Assembly: GCA_964589935.1 (NCBI GenBank)
Contig: CAZPVD010000007.1
Coordinates: 1-64,000 of the forward strand
Reading direction: 5' to 3'
From: VHCN01 sp964589935
GTDB lineage: Bacteria > Verrucomicrobiota > Verrucomicrobiia > Limisphaerales > VHCN01
Length of the DNA stretch: 64,000 nt
Position numbers and translations under genes: made by a program. The notes beneath the pieces are model-generated. The model was given only the letters and a program-made list of their open reading frames with translations, did no database searches and was not told the origin of the DNA. Below are positions 16,792-28,859 of this stretch, one piece after another (the stretch's first letter is position 1; each line of letters starts with the position of its first letter).

Positions 16792-17661
16792 ATGATCACC
16801 CATTTGCTTCGTGTGGCATTGGTTTCCGTCGTTGCTTTCGGTAGCGCCTTGGCGGCTGACTCTGCCGCGTCGTCACTCAAATCCGCGCTGCTGCTTCACG
16901 CCTCGTTCGACCACGGCCTCGATGCCGACTTCGCCATCGGCGACCGCACGCTGTATCACGCGCCGACGGGCAACCGCCAGCAAGCCGTCGCGGGTCTTCC
17001 CGAGGGCCAGGTCGTGCTCGCGAAGGGCGAGGGCAAGTTCGGCGACTGCCTGCATTTACTGAAGAAAGGCAAAGCCGTCGTGTTCTTCAAGGGCGAGAAG
17101 ACGCTCAACTACAACACGAACAACTGGAGCGGCTCCTGTTCCTTCTGGATGCGCCTCGACCCGGACAAGGATTTGGAGCCGGGTTACTGCGACCCGCTGC
17201 AATTCGTCGCGCAGGCGTGGAACGACGGCAACATGTTCGTCGAGTTCAGCAAGGACCACACGCCGCGCCACTTCCGCTACGCCATCCGCGGCCTGCTCAA
17301 GCACTGGAACCCAAACGGCCTCGGCTGGGAGCAGATTCCCGACGCGCAGCGCCCGATGATCGCGGTGCATCAGCCGCCGTTCGGGCACGAGCGCTGGACG
17401 CACGTGTGCTTCGCCTTCGCGAACATCAACTCCGGCAAAAAGGACGGCTGGGGCAAGCTCTGGCTGGACGGCGCGCCGCAGGGCGAGATGAAGGGCTGGC
17501 AACACGAATACTTCTGGGACGAGAGCCGTAGCGCCGTCACGCTCGGCCTCGCCTACATCGGCTGGATGGATGACCTCGCGCTCTTCAACCGCCCGCTCAC
17601 CGACGCCGAGGTGAAGGCGATTTATGCTTTGAAGAACGGCGTTCACGACATCACAAAATGA
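16792..17661 (+). CDS. Secreted LamG-like (concanavalin-fold) protein
   Basis: The protein has 289 residues from ATG 16792, which begins a signal peptide (MITHLLRVALVSVVAFGSAL, then AADS). A LamG-like jelly roll fills the rest, shown by SGSCSFWMRLDP, RWTHVCFAFANINS, GKLWLDGAPQGEMKG and the closing YIGWMDDLALFNRPLTDAEV that is typical of LamG-3 domains. It probably binds carbohydrate at the cell surface. The glycosidase-like gene starts 27 bp after it on the same strand, so the two are probably co-transcribed. Confidence 0.85.
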   Translation: MITHLLRVALVSVVAFGSALAADSAASSLKSALLLHASFDHGLDADFAIGDRTLYHAPTGNRQQAVAGLPEGQVVLAKGEGKFGDCLHLLKKGKAVVFFKGEKTLNYNTNNWSGSCSFWMRLDPDKDLEPGYCDPLQFVAQAWNDGNMFVEFSKDHTPRHFRYAIRGLLKHWNPNGLGWEQIPDAQRPMIAVHQPPFGHERWTHVCFAFANINSGKKDGWGKLWLDGAPQGEMKGWQHEYFWDESRSAVTLGLAYIGWMDDLALFNRPLTDAEVKAIYALKNGVHDITK

Positions 17662-17688
17662 ACTGATGTCCGTTCGCCAAGCAGCCTT

Positions 17689-19134
17689 ATGAAAACGGCG
17701 TTTTCGTTCCTCTCCATTTTGCTCTTGCTCGCGGCGGAGTCTTCCGCCCAGCCGCAGTCTGCGGGCAAGGGCGGCGCGCAACACCATACGGCCAGCGAGC
17801 CGATCAAACTTCACCCGCAAAACCCGCATTACTTCCTCTGGCGCGGCAAGCCCACGGTGCTCATCACGTCGGGCGAGCATTACGGCGCGGTGCTGAATCG
17901 TGATTTCGATTACGTGAAGTATCTTGACACGCTCGCCGCCGACGGGCTGAACCTCACGCGCACGTTCAGCGGCGCGTATTGCGAGAACCCGACGGCGTTC
18001 AACATCACGAGCAACACGCTCGCGCCCGCGCCCGGCAAACTGCTCTGCCCGTGGGCGCGCAGCGACACGCCGGGTTGCGCGAATGGCGGGAACAAATTCG
18101 ATTTGAGCAAATGGGACGAGGCGTATTTTCGCCGCTTGAAGGACTTCGTCGCGGCGGCAAGCAAACGCGGTGTGGTCGTCGAGTTCACGCTGTTTTGCCC
18201 GTTCTACAAGGACGACATGTGGAACCTCAGCCCGATGAACGCAGCAAACAACGTCAATGGTCTCGGCGCGATCGCGCGCACGAATGTTTACACCCTCGAT
18301 CGTCACGGCAGCCTGCTCGCCGTGCAGGAGGCGATGGTGCGCAAGGTCGTCGCCGAGCTGCGCGACGCGGACAACGTGATGTGGGAGATTTGCAACGAGC
18401 CTTACTTCGGCGGCGTGACGATGGAGTGGCAGCACCACATCGCGGGCGTCATTGTGGACGCGGAGAAAAGTTTTTCCGCGAAGCATCTCATCACGCAGAA
18501 CATCGCCAATGGCCGGAAGAAGATTGCGAACCCGCACGCGGCGGTGAGTGTGTTCAATTTCCACTACGCCTCGCCGCCGGACACGGTGGCGATGAACTTC
18601 GCGCTGAACAAACCCATCAGCGACAACGAGACGGGCTTCAAGGGCACGAACGACGCGCATTACCGCATGGAGGCATGGGAGTTCCTGCTTGCAGGCGGCG
18701 GGCTTTACAACAACCTCGATTACTCGTTCACCGTCGGCCACGAGGATGGCACGTTCGTTTATCCACCGAAGCAACCGGGTGGCGGCAATCCAGCCTTCCG
18801 TAAGCAGATGAAGGTGTTGCGCGACTTCATGAACAGCTTCGATTTCGTTCGCATGAAGCCGGACAAGTCGTTCATCAAGTCGCCACTACAGGAAGGCCAG
18901 CGTGTGAGCGCCATGTCCGAGCCGGGCCGGCAATACGCGCTCTACTTTTACGGCGGCAACGAGGCGAAGCTCACGCTCGACCTGCCGAAGGGCGACTACC
19001 TCGTCGAGTGGGTCTGCGAGCTGACGGGTGAGTGCGAGCAGCGCGAGGAGTTAAAGCACGCGGGCGGCGAAGCGGTGTTGCAGCCCAAGAAATACAAAAG
19101 CGAAATCGCGCTGCGCATCAAGCGGGTGGAGTGA
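17689..19134 (+). CDS. Secreted TIM-barrel glycoside hydrolase-like protein
   Basis: The protein has 481 residues, with a signal peptide ending near SSAQ. The segments FLWRGKPTVLITSGEHYGAV and FDYVKYLDTLAADGLNLTR match the start of cellulase-like (GH5/GH-A clan) barrels. Glu in WEICNEPYFGG is a candidate acid/base, and Glu in SDNETGFKG a candidate nucleophile. A small beta domain closes the protein (about 400-481). It presumably cleaves a plant or algal glycan bound by the preceding LamG protein. The family is not certain; the fold and catalytic pair are inferred. Confidence 0.8.
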   Translation: MKTAFSFLSILLLLAAESSAQPQSAGKGGAQHHTASEPIKLHPQNPHYFLWRGKPTVLITSGEHYGAVLNRDFDYVKYLDTLAADGLNLTRTFSGAYCENPTAFNITSNTLAPAPGKLLCPWARSDTPGCANGGNKFDLSKWDEAYFRRLKDFVAAASKRGVVVEFTLFCPFYKDDMWNLSPMNAANNVNGLGAIARTNVYTLDRHGSLLAVQEAMVRKVVAELRDADNVMWEICNEPYFGGVTMEWQHHIAGVIVDAEKSFSAKHLITQNIANGRKKIANPHAAVSVFNFHYASPPDTVAMNFALNKPISDNETGFKGTNDAHYRMEAWEFLLAGGGLYNNLDYSFTVGHEDGTFVYPPKQPGGGNPAFRKQMKVLRDFMNSFDFVRMKPDKSFIKSPLQEGQRVSAMSEPGRQYALYFYGGNEAKLTLDLPKGDYLVEWVCELTGECEQREELKHAGGEAVLQPKKYKSEIALRIKRVE

Positions 19135-19164
19135 TTCCGCGCACTACTCGGCCGCGTTACCCGC

Positions 19165-20568
19165 TCACGGCACGAGGCCCTTCAACTGCTTGATCCACGT
19201 TTCCACCTCGGCGGGATGCGCGTCGAATGGATTGAGCAGGTTCAGCGAGTTGAAGCCCTCGGCGTCAATCACCTCCCAGTCCACAAAGTAGCGGAATGTC
19301 TGGTGCCGCAGCAGGTGCATGAGCCGGGAGCGCGCGCCGGCGCGTGTGTTGTCGGGCGGCTGGTGTGTGGCTTCGAGCACGTCGGCCGGCGTGAGCCGCC
19401 ACGGCGCGGGGGTCTGCTCGACGGCGTGACCGAGGCTTCGGCTCGCGTCGCAGTGGTGGAACTCCAAATCCTGCGAGCGCAGCCACGGGTCGCTCCAACT
19501 CAAGCCCTCGCTCTCGATGAAGCGGTTGAAAAGCCAGCGTTTCGTGACCCAGTCCACGCGACCGACGAGCCGCTGCGGGTCCTTGCCAAGGTCTTCGAGC
19601 ACGCCGCCCCAAATGTCGAGCAACACGTCCGTCTCGTCGTCGCGTCCAGAAAACTCCTCGCGCGCGGCCTGATGATAACGCTGCAACAGCTCAACAGCGT
19701 GCTGGCAGCGGCCGTCCGCAAGAGGCACCTGCCACGGGCCGTCCGGCTGGTGCGAGAGCGTGCGGAAGCTCATCACCGCGTCGGCGAGCGCGATCTTCGG
19801 CATGTGGTCGAGTTCGAGCAGATCGAGCACGAGCGCGGTGGTGCCGCACTTGAGCAGCAACGTCGTGGGCAGCACGTTCGTGTCGCCGTGCAGCAGATGC
19901 AGGCGACGGTATTTGCGCGCGTCGGCGAGCGGTTCGTCGCGGGTGTTGATGATGGCGCGGTTGAACTGGACCCATTCGAAGAGGTCGTTGTTGATGTAAT
20001 CGGCGCGCTGGCTGATCTGAAACGGCGTCTCACTGCCACCGGGCCGGGCGAAGTCGCTGCGCGCCTCGGCGCTGAGCGACGCACCAACGCGGCCCGCCCC
20101 GGCGTAGAGCACGCGCATCGTTAGGAACGCGAGCAACGACTGCACGTTGGCCTCGGTGAGCGGCGCGGTGCGACGGACGAGGAAATTCTCGTGGCATCCA
20201 AATGTCGCACCCGAATAATGATCCACGTTGTTGCGAATGAAGCTGACCTGGTCCGCCAGCCGCAATGCACGCAGCGCCTCGCAGAGGATGGCATCACCCG
20301 CGGCGTCATAACGCAGCAGATCAATCAACGAGAGGCATTCCGGCGTGCAGTATTCGAGATGCCCCATGTCCACGTAGCAGCGGCCGCCGTTGAAGAGGAA
20401 ACCGCCGTTGCCCGCTGGCTCGTCCCAGTCGCGCTGGTGCAAATCAGCGAGGCCGAAGCGGTTCTTGTCGAAAATCCAGTTGCGCACGCGGCCCACCGCA
20501 CTCGGCGGTCCGGAGGGATCGGCGGTGAGACAGCCGTATTCGGTTTCGAGGCCGACGATGCGGTTCAT
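19165..20568 (-). CDS. PafA/Dop-family enzyme (Pup ligase or depupylase type)
   Basis: The protein has 467 residues. It begins MNRIVGLETEYGC, matching the G-x-E-T-E-x-G start of this carboxylate-amine ligase-like family, where Glu binds ATP-Mg. NGGRCYVDMGHLEYCTPEC matches the conserved N-G-A-R-x-Y-V-D-x-x-H-x-E-Y region that carries the catalytic Asp. LKCGTTALVLDLLE and RVDWVTKR match further family blocks. In actinobacteria these enzymes attach or remove Pup; some Verrucomicrobiota encode the Pup-like UBact system. I cannot tell PafA from Dop with confidence. No Pup/UBact, Mpa or proteasome gene is in the window. It is divergent from metH. Confidence 0.85.
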   Translation of the reverse strand: MNRIVGLETEYGCLTADPSGPPSAVGRVRNWIFDKNRFGLADLHQRDWDEPAGNGGFLFNGGRCYVDMGHLEYCTPECLSLIDLLRYDAAGDAILCEALRALRLADQVSFIRNNVDHYSGATFGCHENFLVRRTAPLTEANVQSLLAFLTMRVLYAGAGRVGASLSAEARSDFARPGGSETPFQISQRADYINNDLFEWVQFNRAIINTRDEPLADARKYRRLHLLHGDTNVLPTTLLLKCGTTALVLDLLELDHMPKIALADAVMSFRTLSHQPDGPWQVPLADGRCQHAVELLQRYHQAAREEFSGRDDETDVLLDIWGGVLEDLGKDPQRLVGRVDWVTKRWLFNRFIESEGLSWSDPWLRSQDLEFHHCDASRSLGHAVEQTPAPWRLTPADVLEATHQPPDNTRAGARSRLMHLLRHQTFRYFVDWEVIDAEGFNSLNLLNPFDAHPAEVETWIKQLKGLVP

Positions 20569-20711
20569 GGCGGGCGCTGGCGCACTGTCGCGCTGAACCG
20601 GTGAACTGGCAAGTGCGGAGCCATTCTTGATTCTGCGAAAATGTTCACAGCCCGCGCTGCGTGGAGCGCCTTGTGTTTTGCCTTCTCCGGCGACAAACTT
20701 CTCTGACGACG

Positions 20712-24575
<3,864 letters not shown>

Positions 24576-24581
24576 CGCGCC

Positions 24582-25136
24582 TCAGAATCCCAGCTCCTTC
24601 GCCACGCCCTGCATCGCCGCGATGACGTGGTTAATGTGGTCGTCAAGCGGCAGGCCGAGCATCGAAGCGCCCTGCTCGATGTCCTCGCGCTTCACGGCGG
24701 CGGCGAAGGACTTCTGCTTCATCTTTTTCTTCACGCTGCTGGCGGCCATGCCCGTGAGTTTTTCCGGCCGCACGTAGGCCACCGCGGTGACGAAACCGCA
24801 AAGTTCATCCACGGCAAACAATGCTTTGCGAATCGGGCGGTCACGCGGAAATTCGTTCTGGTTCCATTCCGCGTGCGAAAGGATGGCGCTGATGATCTCC
24901 TCGTCCACGCCGCGCTCGCGCAGGATGCGCGCACCTTCGCGGGTGTGCGCGGGTGGTTCGGGCCAGCGCTCATAGTCGAAGTCGTGGATGAGGCCGGTCG
25001 TGCCCCACTGCTCGGCATCCGCGCCAAAGTGCGCCGCATAATGCCGCATCGCGGCCTCGACCGCGAGCGCGTGCTTGCGTAGCGACTCGGACTGCGTGAA
25101 CTCGGTGAGAAGTTTCCAAGCCTCGTCGCGGTTCAT
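24582..25136 (-). CDS. HD-domain phosphohydrolase family protein
   Basis: The protein has 184 residues. The HD superfamily signature is clear: His22 near the start (LRKHALAVEAAM), the doublet His51-Asp52 in GLIHDFDYERW, and a later His in ILSHAEWN. It should be a metal-dependent phosphohydrolase acting on a nucleotide or similar compound; there is no signal peptide. It starts 13 bp after the preceding coiled-coil gene on the same strand, so it is probably the last gene of that operon. It converges with metH (6-bp gap). Confidence 0.85.
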   Translation of the reverse strand: MNRDEAWKLLTEFTQSESLRKHALAVEAAMRHYAAHFGADAEQWGTTGLIHDFDYERWPEPPAHTREGARILRERGVDEEIISAILSHAEWNQNEFPRDRPIRKALFAVDELCGFVTAVAYVRPEKLTGMAASSVKKKMKQKSFAAAVKREDIEQGASMLGLPLDDHINHVIAAMQGVAKELGF

Positions 25137-25149
25137 CGGGCCTCCAGCG

Positions 25150-27720
25150 TCACTTCAACTCCAACTGCGCCCGTTTGGCCGCCTCGGCTTTCGCGGTCGC
25201 GTAAGCTTCGGCAGCGGCGCGCTCCGCCTCGGCCGCGTTCGCAATGCGCGCCTTTCCGGCCGCGTCGCTGGCGGCCCGGTCAAAGGCGGCCCTCGCCTGC
25301 GCGGCGGACTGCGTTGCGGTGGACTTCTCCCTCTGCGCCTTGTCCGCAGCGGCAAATGCCTCTGAAGACCGCTTGTCTGCGTCGGCCTTCGTTGCCATCG
25401 CAATTTTCACGGCGGCATCGGCCTCCGCGATTTTTTTCTCCGCCTCGGCCTTGCTCGCGGCGGCCTTGGCCTCGAAGGCTTCCTTGTCAGTTTTAATTTT
25501 CGCCATCACGGACGAAAGATGCGCAGCCGCTTTCTCGGAAGAAGTCATCGCCTCGGCGGCCGCCTTTGATTTGGAGTCGAACTCCTGCTGCGCGCGGGCG
25601 AACGTTCCCTTCCCGTTGATTTTGTCCGATGAAGCCTTGTTGTCCGCGGCCGTCTTCGCCTGTTGCGCGGCGCTGGCGGCTTTTTTCGCATCGTCGAACA
25701 AGCGAGAGAGATTGGCGGCATCCGCTGCGACTTTGTCCGCCTCAGCCTTGGCCTTTTGCGCCTCGGGACTGTTCGCGCCTTTTTCAGCGGCGATTTTTAC
25801 GGTGGCGGACGCAAGTTTCGCAGCCGTCTGCTCGGTGTTCATTTTCGCCTCGCTCAATGCCTTCACCCTCGCGGAAGTTTCCGTGACGGATTTCTCCGCG
25901 CCCGCCTTCGCGGCGGCGGAATTTTTTTCAACAGCGTCCCGGTCTGCCGCAGCTTTCGCCAAGGCTTTTTCTGCGACAGCCTTTTCCTCGCCGGCGCGGC
26001 GCGCGCGAAGGGAGGCATCCGCCGCCATGCGCTCGGCATTTTGCTTTTCTGCATTCAACTTGGCCTCTAGCTGCGCGCGGCCGCTGTTGATGACGGAAGC
26101 AATCCGGTCGAGATGCGCGCGCGCTTCGCGCGCCGAGCGTTGCTTGCTTTCAATCTCCTGCTGCGCGCGGCTTGCCTCGGATTTCGCGCTGGAGGCGAAC
26201 TTTGACTTTTCGTTGAAGTCGCTCACGGCCTGGTCCGCAACGGCCTTTGTGTCATTGTAAGTTTTCTCGAACTTCGTCTTCTCCGCGTTGGCGAGGGCAA
26301 GCAGGTCCTTCGCCTCGGTGGCGGAGCGGGTTTTCTTTTCGAGGTCGGTCTGCGCGCGGGCAAGCGCGTCGGTTTCGGAGCGGGCCTTTTCCTCCGCGCG
26401 ATTGCGCACATCCGCTGCGGCGCGGGCCATGCGCTCGCCTTCCTCGCGGACGCGGCGCGCGCCGGCGAGGTCGGTCGAAGTCGGCCGGTCCGCGGCGGAT
26501 TCGCGAATCAGAATTTTCGTCGCGACTTCATCCCACAGGTTCGTCCCTGTGCCAGACTTGAATTCCTCGAGGTCCGCCTCGGAGATGCGCAGGCCGGTGA
26601 CAGGCACGCCGGTGATTTCGAGCGCACCGTCCTTCACGGCCACGGACTGCGCGAGCAGCGCGCCGCCGGCGCGGGTCTTTACCAGGAACTGGGCGGCCGC
26701 CGGCGACGGGTCGCGCAATGAGACGGCGAGGGCCTCGTAGTTGATGTCATAGCTTTTAAGGCCGAACAGCACCGAGGTGATCTGCACGCGACCGTCGGCG
26801 ATGCCCTTGAATTCGCCGTCAATGAAATCGCCGTTGATGAGCAGCACGCCGGGGCGCTTCGGCTCGAGCTTCACGGCGCGCGTGGATGAAAGCGCGCGGA
26901 AATAAATCCGCGATGCATTCACCGTCGAGAGCGCGAAGCCCTTGTGCGGTGCATCGAAAATGACGGCGGTGTCGTCCGCGCGCTGCACGGGCGCGCCGAT
27001 GAACGAGCCGTTCCACGTGAGGACGCCCTTGCCGACGCTCGCGGTCGCGGCGAGCGACGGCAGCGCGAGCACTTTGCCGGGCGCGAGCAGTTCGGCCGGA
27101 ATTCCCGTCTTTGCCATCGTCGGGCTGCTCCACTGGAGGCGGATGCGCGCCGGGCCGGTGAGCTGGAAGTATTCGATGGTAAGGTTGTAGGTCTCGCTGG
27201 CTTTGAGCGTGACGGGCGCAGTCGCCGCCGAAAGCGACTGCTCGCGCCACTCGTCGAGTAGCAGCCGCTCGTTGAGCCAGAGCCGCACGCCGTCGTCCAC
27301 GCGCACATGAAACGTGTAGAGGTCGGTCGTCGCGGGCCGGAGCTGCGCGGTCCAACGGACGCTGAACTTCTCGCGCGGAAAATTCGGCGCGGGCGGCGCG
27401 TCGCTCCAGTCGAAATCCAGCGAGGCATCCACGCGGCGGATGGGTTGCCCGGCGAAATCCGGCTCGGGGAAGTAGGTGCCAAGGAATCCGTTGGTCGCGC
27501 CGGCGAGCGCCGGTTCGGGCGCGAACGGCTCGAACGTGGCGCGCTCGACGTTCGCGAAGGCGACCTTCACGGTCGAGTTGTCAGCGAGCGTGACGGCGAA
27601 GCCTTCCGAGTCGAGCTTCACCGCGCCTTCGTAGGATTTGCCGTCGCGGGTGCGGACGGTGCCGCCGTGCGCGAGCAGCGCAGCAAGCAGGCAGGCGAGA
27701 CTGGAAACTAGGCGCTTCAT
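25150..27720 (-). CDS. Secreted PA14-domain protein with a long Ala-rich coiled coil
   Basis: The protein has 856 residues. ATG 27720 is chosen because it begins the signal peptide MKRLVSSLACLLAALLAHGG; longer readings upstream overlap the next gene. After a short beta region comes a PA14 domain (about 75-220), with FLGTYFPEPDFAGQPIRR, FSVRWTAQLRPATTDLYTF and VRLWLNERLLLDEW. A second beta domain reaches about residue 400. The C-terminal half is an almost uninterrupted Ala/Lys/Glu/Asp coiled coil (about 430-850). PA14 suggests carbohydrate binding at the surface. It is co-directional with, and 20 bp from, the prenyltransferase-repeat gene. Confidence 0.85.
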   Translation of the reverse strand: MKRLVSSLACLLAALLAHGGTVRTRDGKSYEGAVKLDSEGFAVTLADNSTVKVAFANVERATFEPFAPEPALAGATNGFLGTYFPEPDFAGQPIRRVDASLDFDWSDAPPAPNFPREKFSVRWTAQLRPATTDLYTFHVRVDDGVRLWLNERLLLDEWREQSLSAATAPVTLKASETYNLTIEYFQLTGPARIRLQWSSPTMAKTGIPAELLAPGKVLALPSLAATASVGKGVLTWNGSFIGAPVQRADDTAVIFDAPHKGFALSTVNASRIYFRALSSTRAVKLEPKRPGVLLINGDFIDGEFKGIADGRVQITSVLFGLKSYDINYEALAVSLRDPSPAAAQFLVKTRAGGALLAQSVAVKDGALEITGVPVTGLRISEADLEEFKSGTGTNLWDEVATKILIRESAADRPTSTDLAGARRVREEGERMARAAADVRNRAEEKARSETDALARAQTDLEKKTRSATEAKDLLALANAEKTKFEKTYNDTKAVADQAVSDFNEKSKFASSAKSEASRAQQEIESKQRSAREARAHLDRIASVINSGRAQLEAKLNAEKQNAERMAADASLRARRAGEEKAVAEKALAKAAADRDAVEKNSAAAKAGAEKSVTETSARVKALSEAKMNTEQTAAKLASATVKIAAEKGANSPEAQKAKAEADKVAADAANLSRLFDDAKKAASAAQQAKTAADNKASSDKINGKGTFARAQQEFDSKSKAAAEAMTSSEKAAAHLSSVMAKIKTDKEAFEAKAAASKAEAEKKIAEADAAVKIAMATKADADKRSSEAFAAADKAQREKSTATQSAAQARAAFDRAASDAAGKARIANAAEAERAAAEAYATAKAEAAKRAQLELK

Positions 27721-27740
27721 CCGGGCTGGATCACGTTCGA

Positions 27741-28859
27741 CTACCGCTGATAGAGCGGGATGTAATGATACGGCATCGCGAGAATGGTCGTGAACACGGC
27801 GGTGGACCAGTTCGGGCCGACGCCGCCGCGGCCCTTCGATTCCCACCAGGCGACCTCGCCCTCCTGCCGCACCGATTTGATTAGCGATTCCTTCACCTTC
27901 GCATACCACTGCGCCCACGTGTCGCCGCCGATCATGTAGTGCGCGGGCGCGGCGTAGAAGTTGCCGTAGGCGAACCATTCGTGATCCTCGCGGTAATTTT
28001 CAAAGAGATACTTGGAACCGCGCTTCACCATCGGGTCGTCATAAAGGCCGCAAACCTGCAGCGAGTAAATCGCCGCCGCCGTGCGCGCGAACCCCGGATC
28101 GCGATACGGCTGGTAACAAAAGCCGCCGCTGCGCTCGTCGTGGCAGGACTTCACATACTTCACCGCGTCGTCAATCGTCCGTTGAGGCACCTCGATGCCC
28201 GCGTTCTTCGCGGCGCGGAGCGCGACGACCTGCAACACCGTGACGGAGATGTCGGCGTCGTAGGAAATCGGCCGGTAACGCCAGCCGCCTTCGTTGTTCT
28301 GCGCGGAGATAATGAGCTTGATGACGCGCTCGAGCTTGGGGCGCATCGCGGGATTTTTTGTCTGCCCGTAAAGCTCCGCGAGCGCGATGGACGCGATGCC
28401 GTGGCCATACATGTATTGGCCGTCGCTGCGATTACCCATGACACCGTCGGGGCCGACGATGTCGAGGAGGTATTGCATCCCGGCGGTGACGTTCTTGCCG
28501 TATTCGCCCTCGCCCGGCAGATGGCCGCACGCCTGAAAACACATCAGCACGTAGGCGGTCATCGCAAGCTGGCGCGACTTTTCCTCGCCAGAAGCGCCCC
28601 ACGCGCCGGTCGCAGTTTGCTTCGCCGCGAGATATTTCAGCGCGCCCTTGATGATCTTTTCCGTCTGCTCATCCACCTTGACGTTGTCAATGCGCGCCGC
28701 CGGGGAAGAAGGGTTCTGCGCGTGAACGGAAACCGTCATCAGCGCGGCACAGAAGATGACCGAGGCAAAAAAATTGCGGCAGTCAAAAAGCAACGCGGGC
28801 AATTTGCCCGCGCTGTGAAGATGGCGACCCGCGAAGAGTGAAAGAAGTTTCCGTTCCAT
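27741..28859 (-). CDS. Secreted prenyltransferase/squalene-cyclase repeat protein
   Basis: The protein has 372 residues from ATG 28859; the preceding GTG at 28862 is possible. The ATG overlaps the TGA of the upstream gene (TGATG), so translation is probably coupled. An export signal (about 30-48, FFASVIFCAALMTVSVHA) precedes alpha/alpha-barrel repeats such as GALKYLAAKQTATGAWG, IKLIISAQNNEGGWRYRP and SCHDERSGGFCYQPYRDPG. These are the repeats of squalene-hopene cyclase-like proteins, but the cyclase DxDD catalytic motif is not seen. PVC genomes carry many such secreted relatives of unknown role. Confidence 0.83.
   Translation of the reverse strand: MERKLLSLFAGRHLHSAGKLPALLFDCRNFFASVIFCAALMTVSVHAQNPSSPAARIDNVKVDEQTEKIIKGALKYLAAKQTATGAWGASGEEKSRQLAMTAYVLMCFQACGHLPGEGEYGKNVTAGMQYLLDIVGPDGVMGNRSDGQYMYGHGIASIALAELYGQTKNPAMRPKLERVIKLIISAQNNEGGWRYRPISYDADISVTVLQVVALRAAKNAGIEVPQRTIDDAVKYVKSCHDERSGGFCYQPYRDPGFARTAAAIYSLQVCGLYDDPMVKRGSKYLFENYREDHEWFAYGNFYAAPAHYMIGGDTWAQWYAKVKESLIKSVRQEGEVAWWESKGRGGVGPNWSTAVFTTILAMPYHYIPLYQR

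Noticed and set aside
17056..18774. 572-codon antisense frame over the LamG and glycosidase genes
   Set aside because: It covers two real genes on the other strand and shows no family motif.
20569..20711. A Pup-like small gene next to the PafA/Dop gene
   Set aside because: The 143-bp gap has no frame with a Gly-Gly-Glu/Gln ending; a minus-strand frame reaching 21104 is the shadow of metH.
20569..20711. Cobalamin riboswitch before metH
   Set aside because: The gap is too short for the element and I see no B12-box-like sequence.
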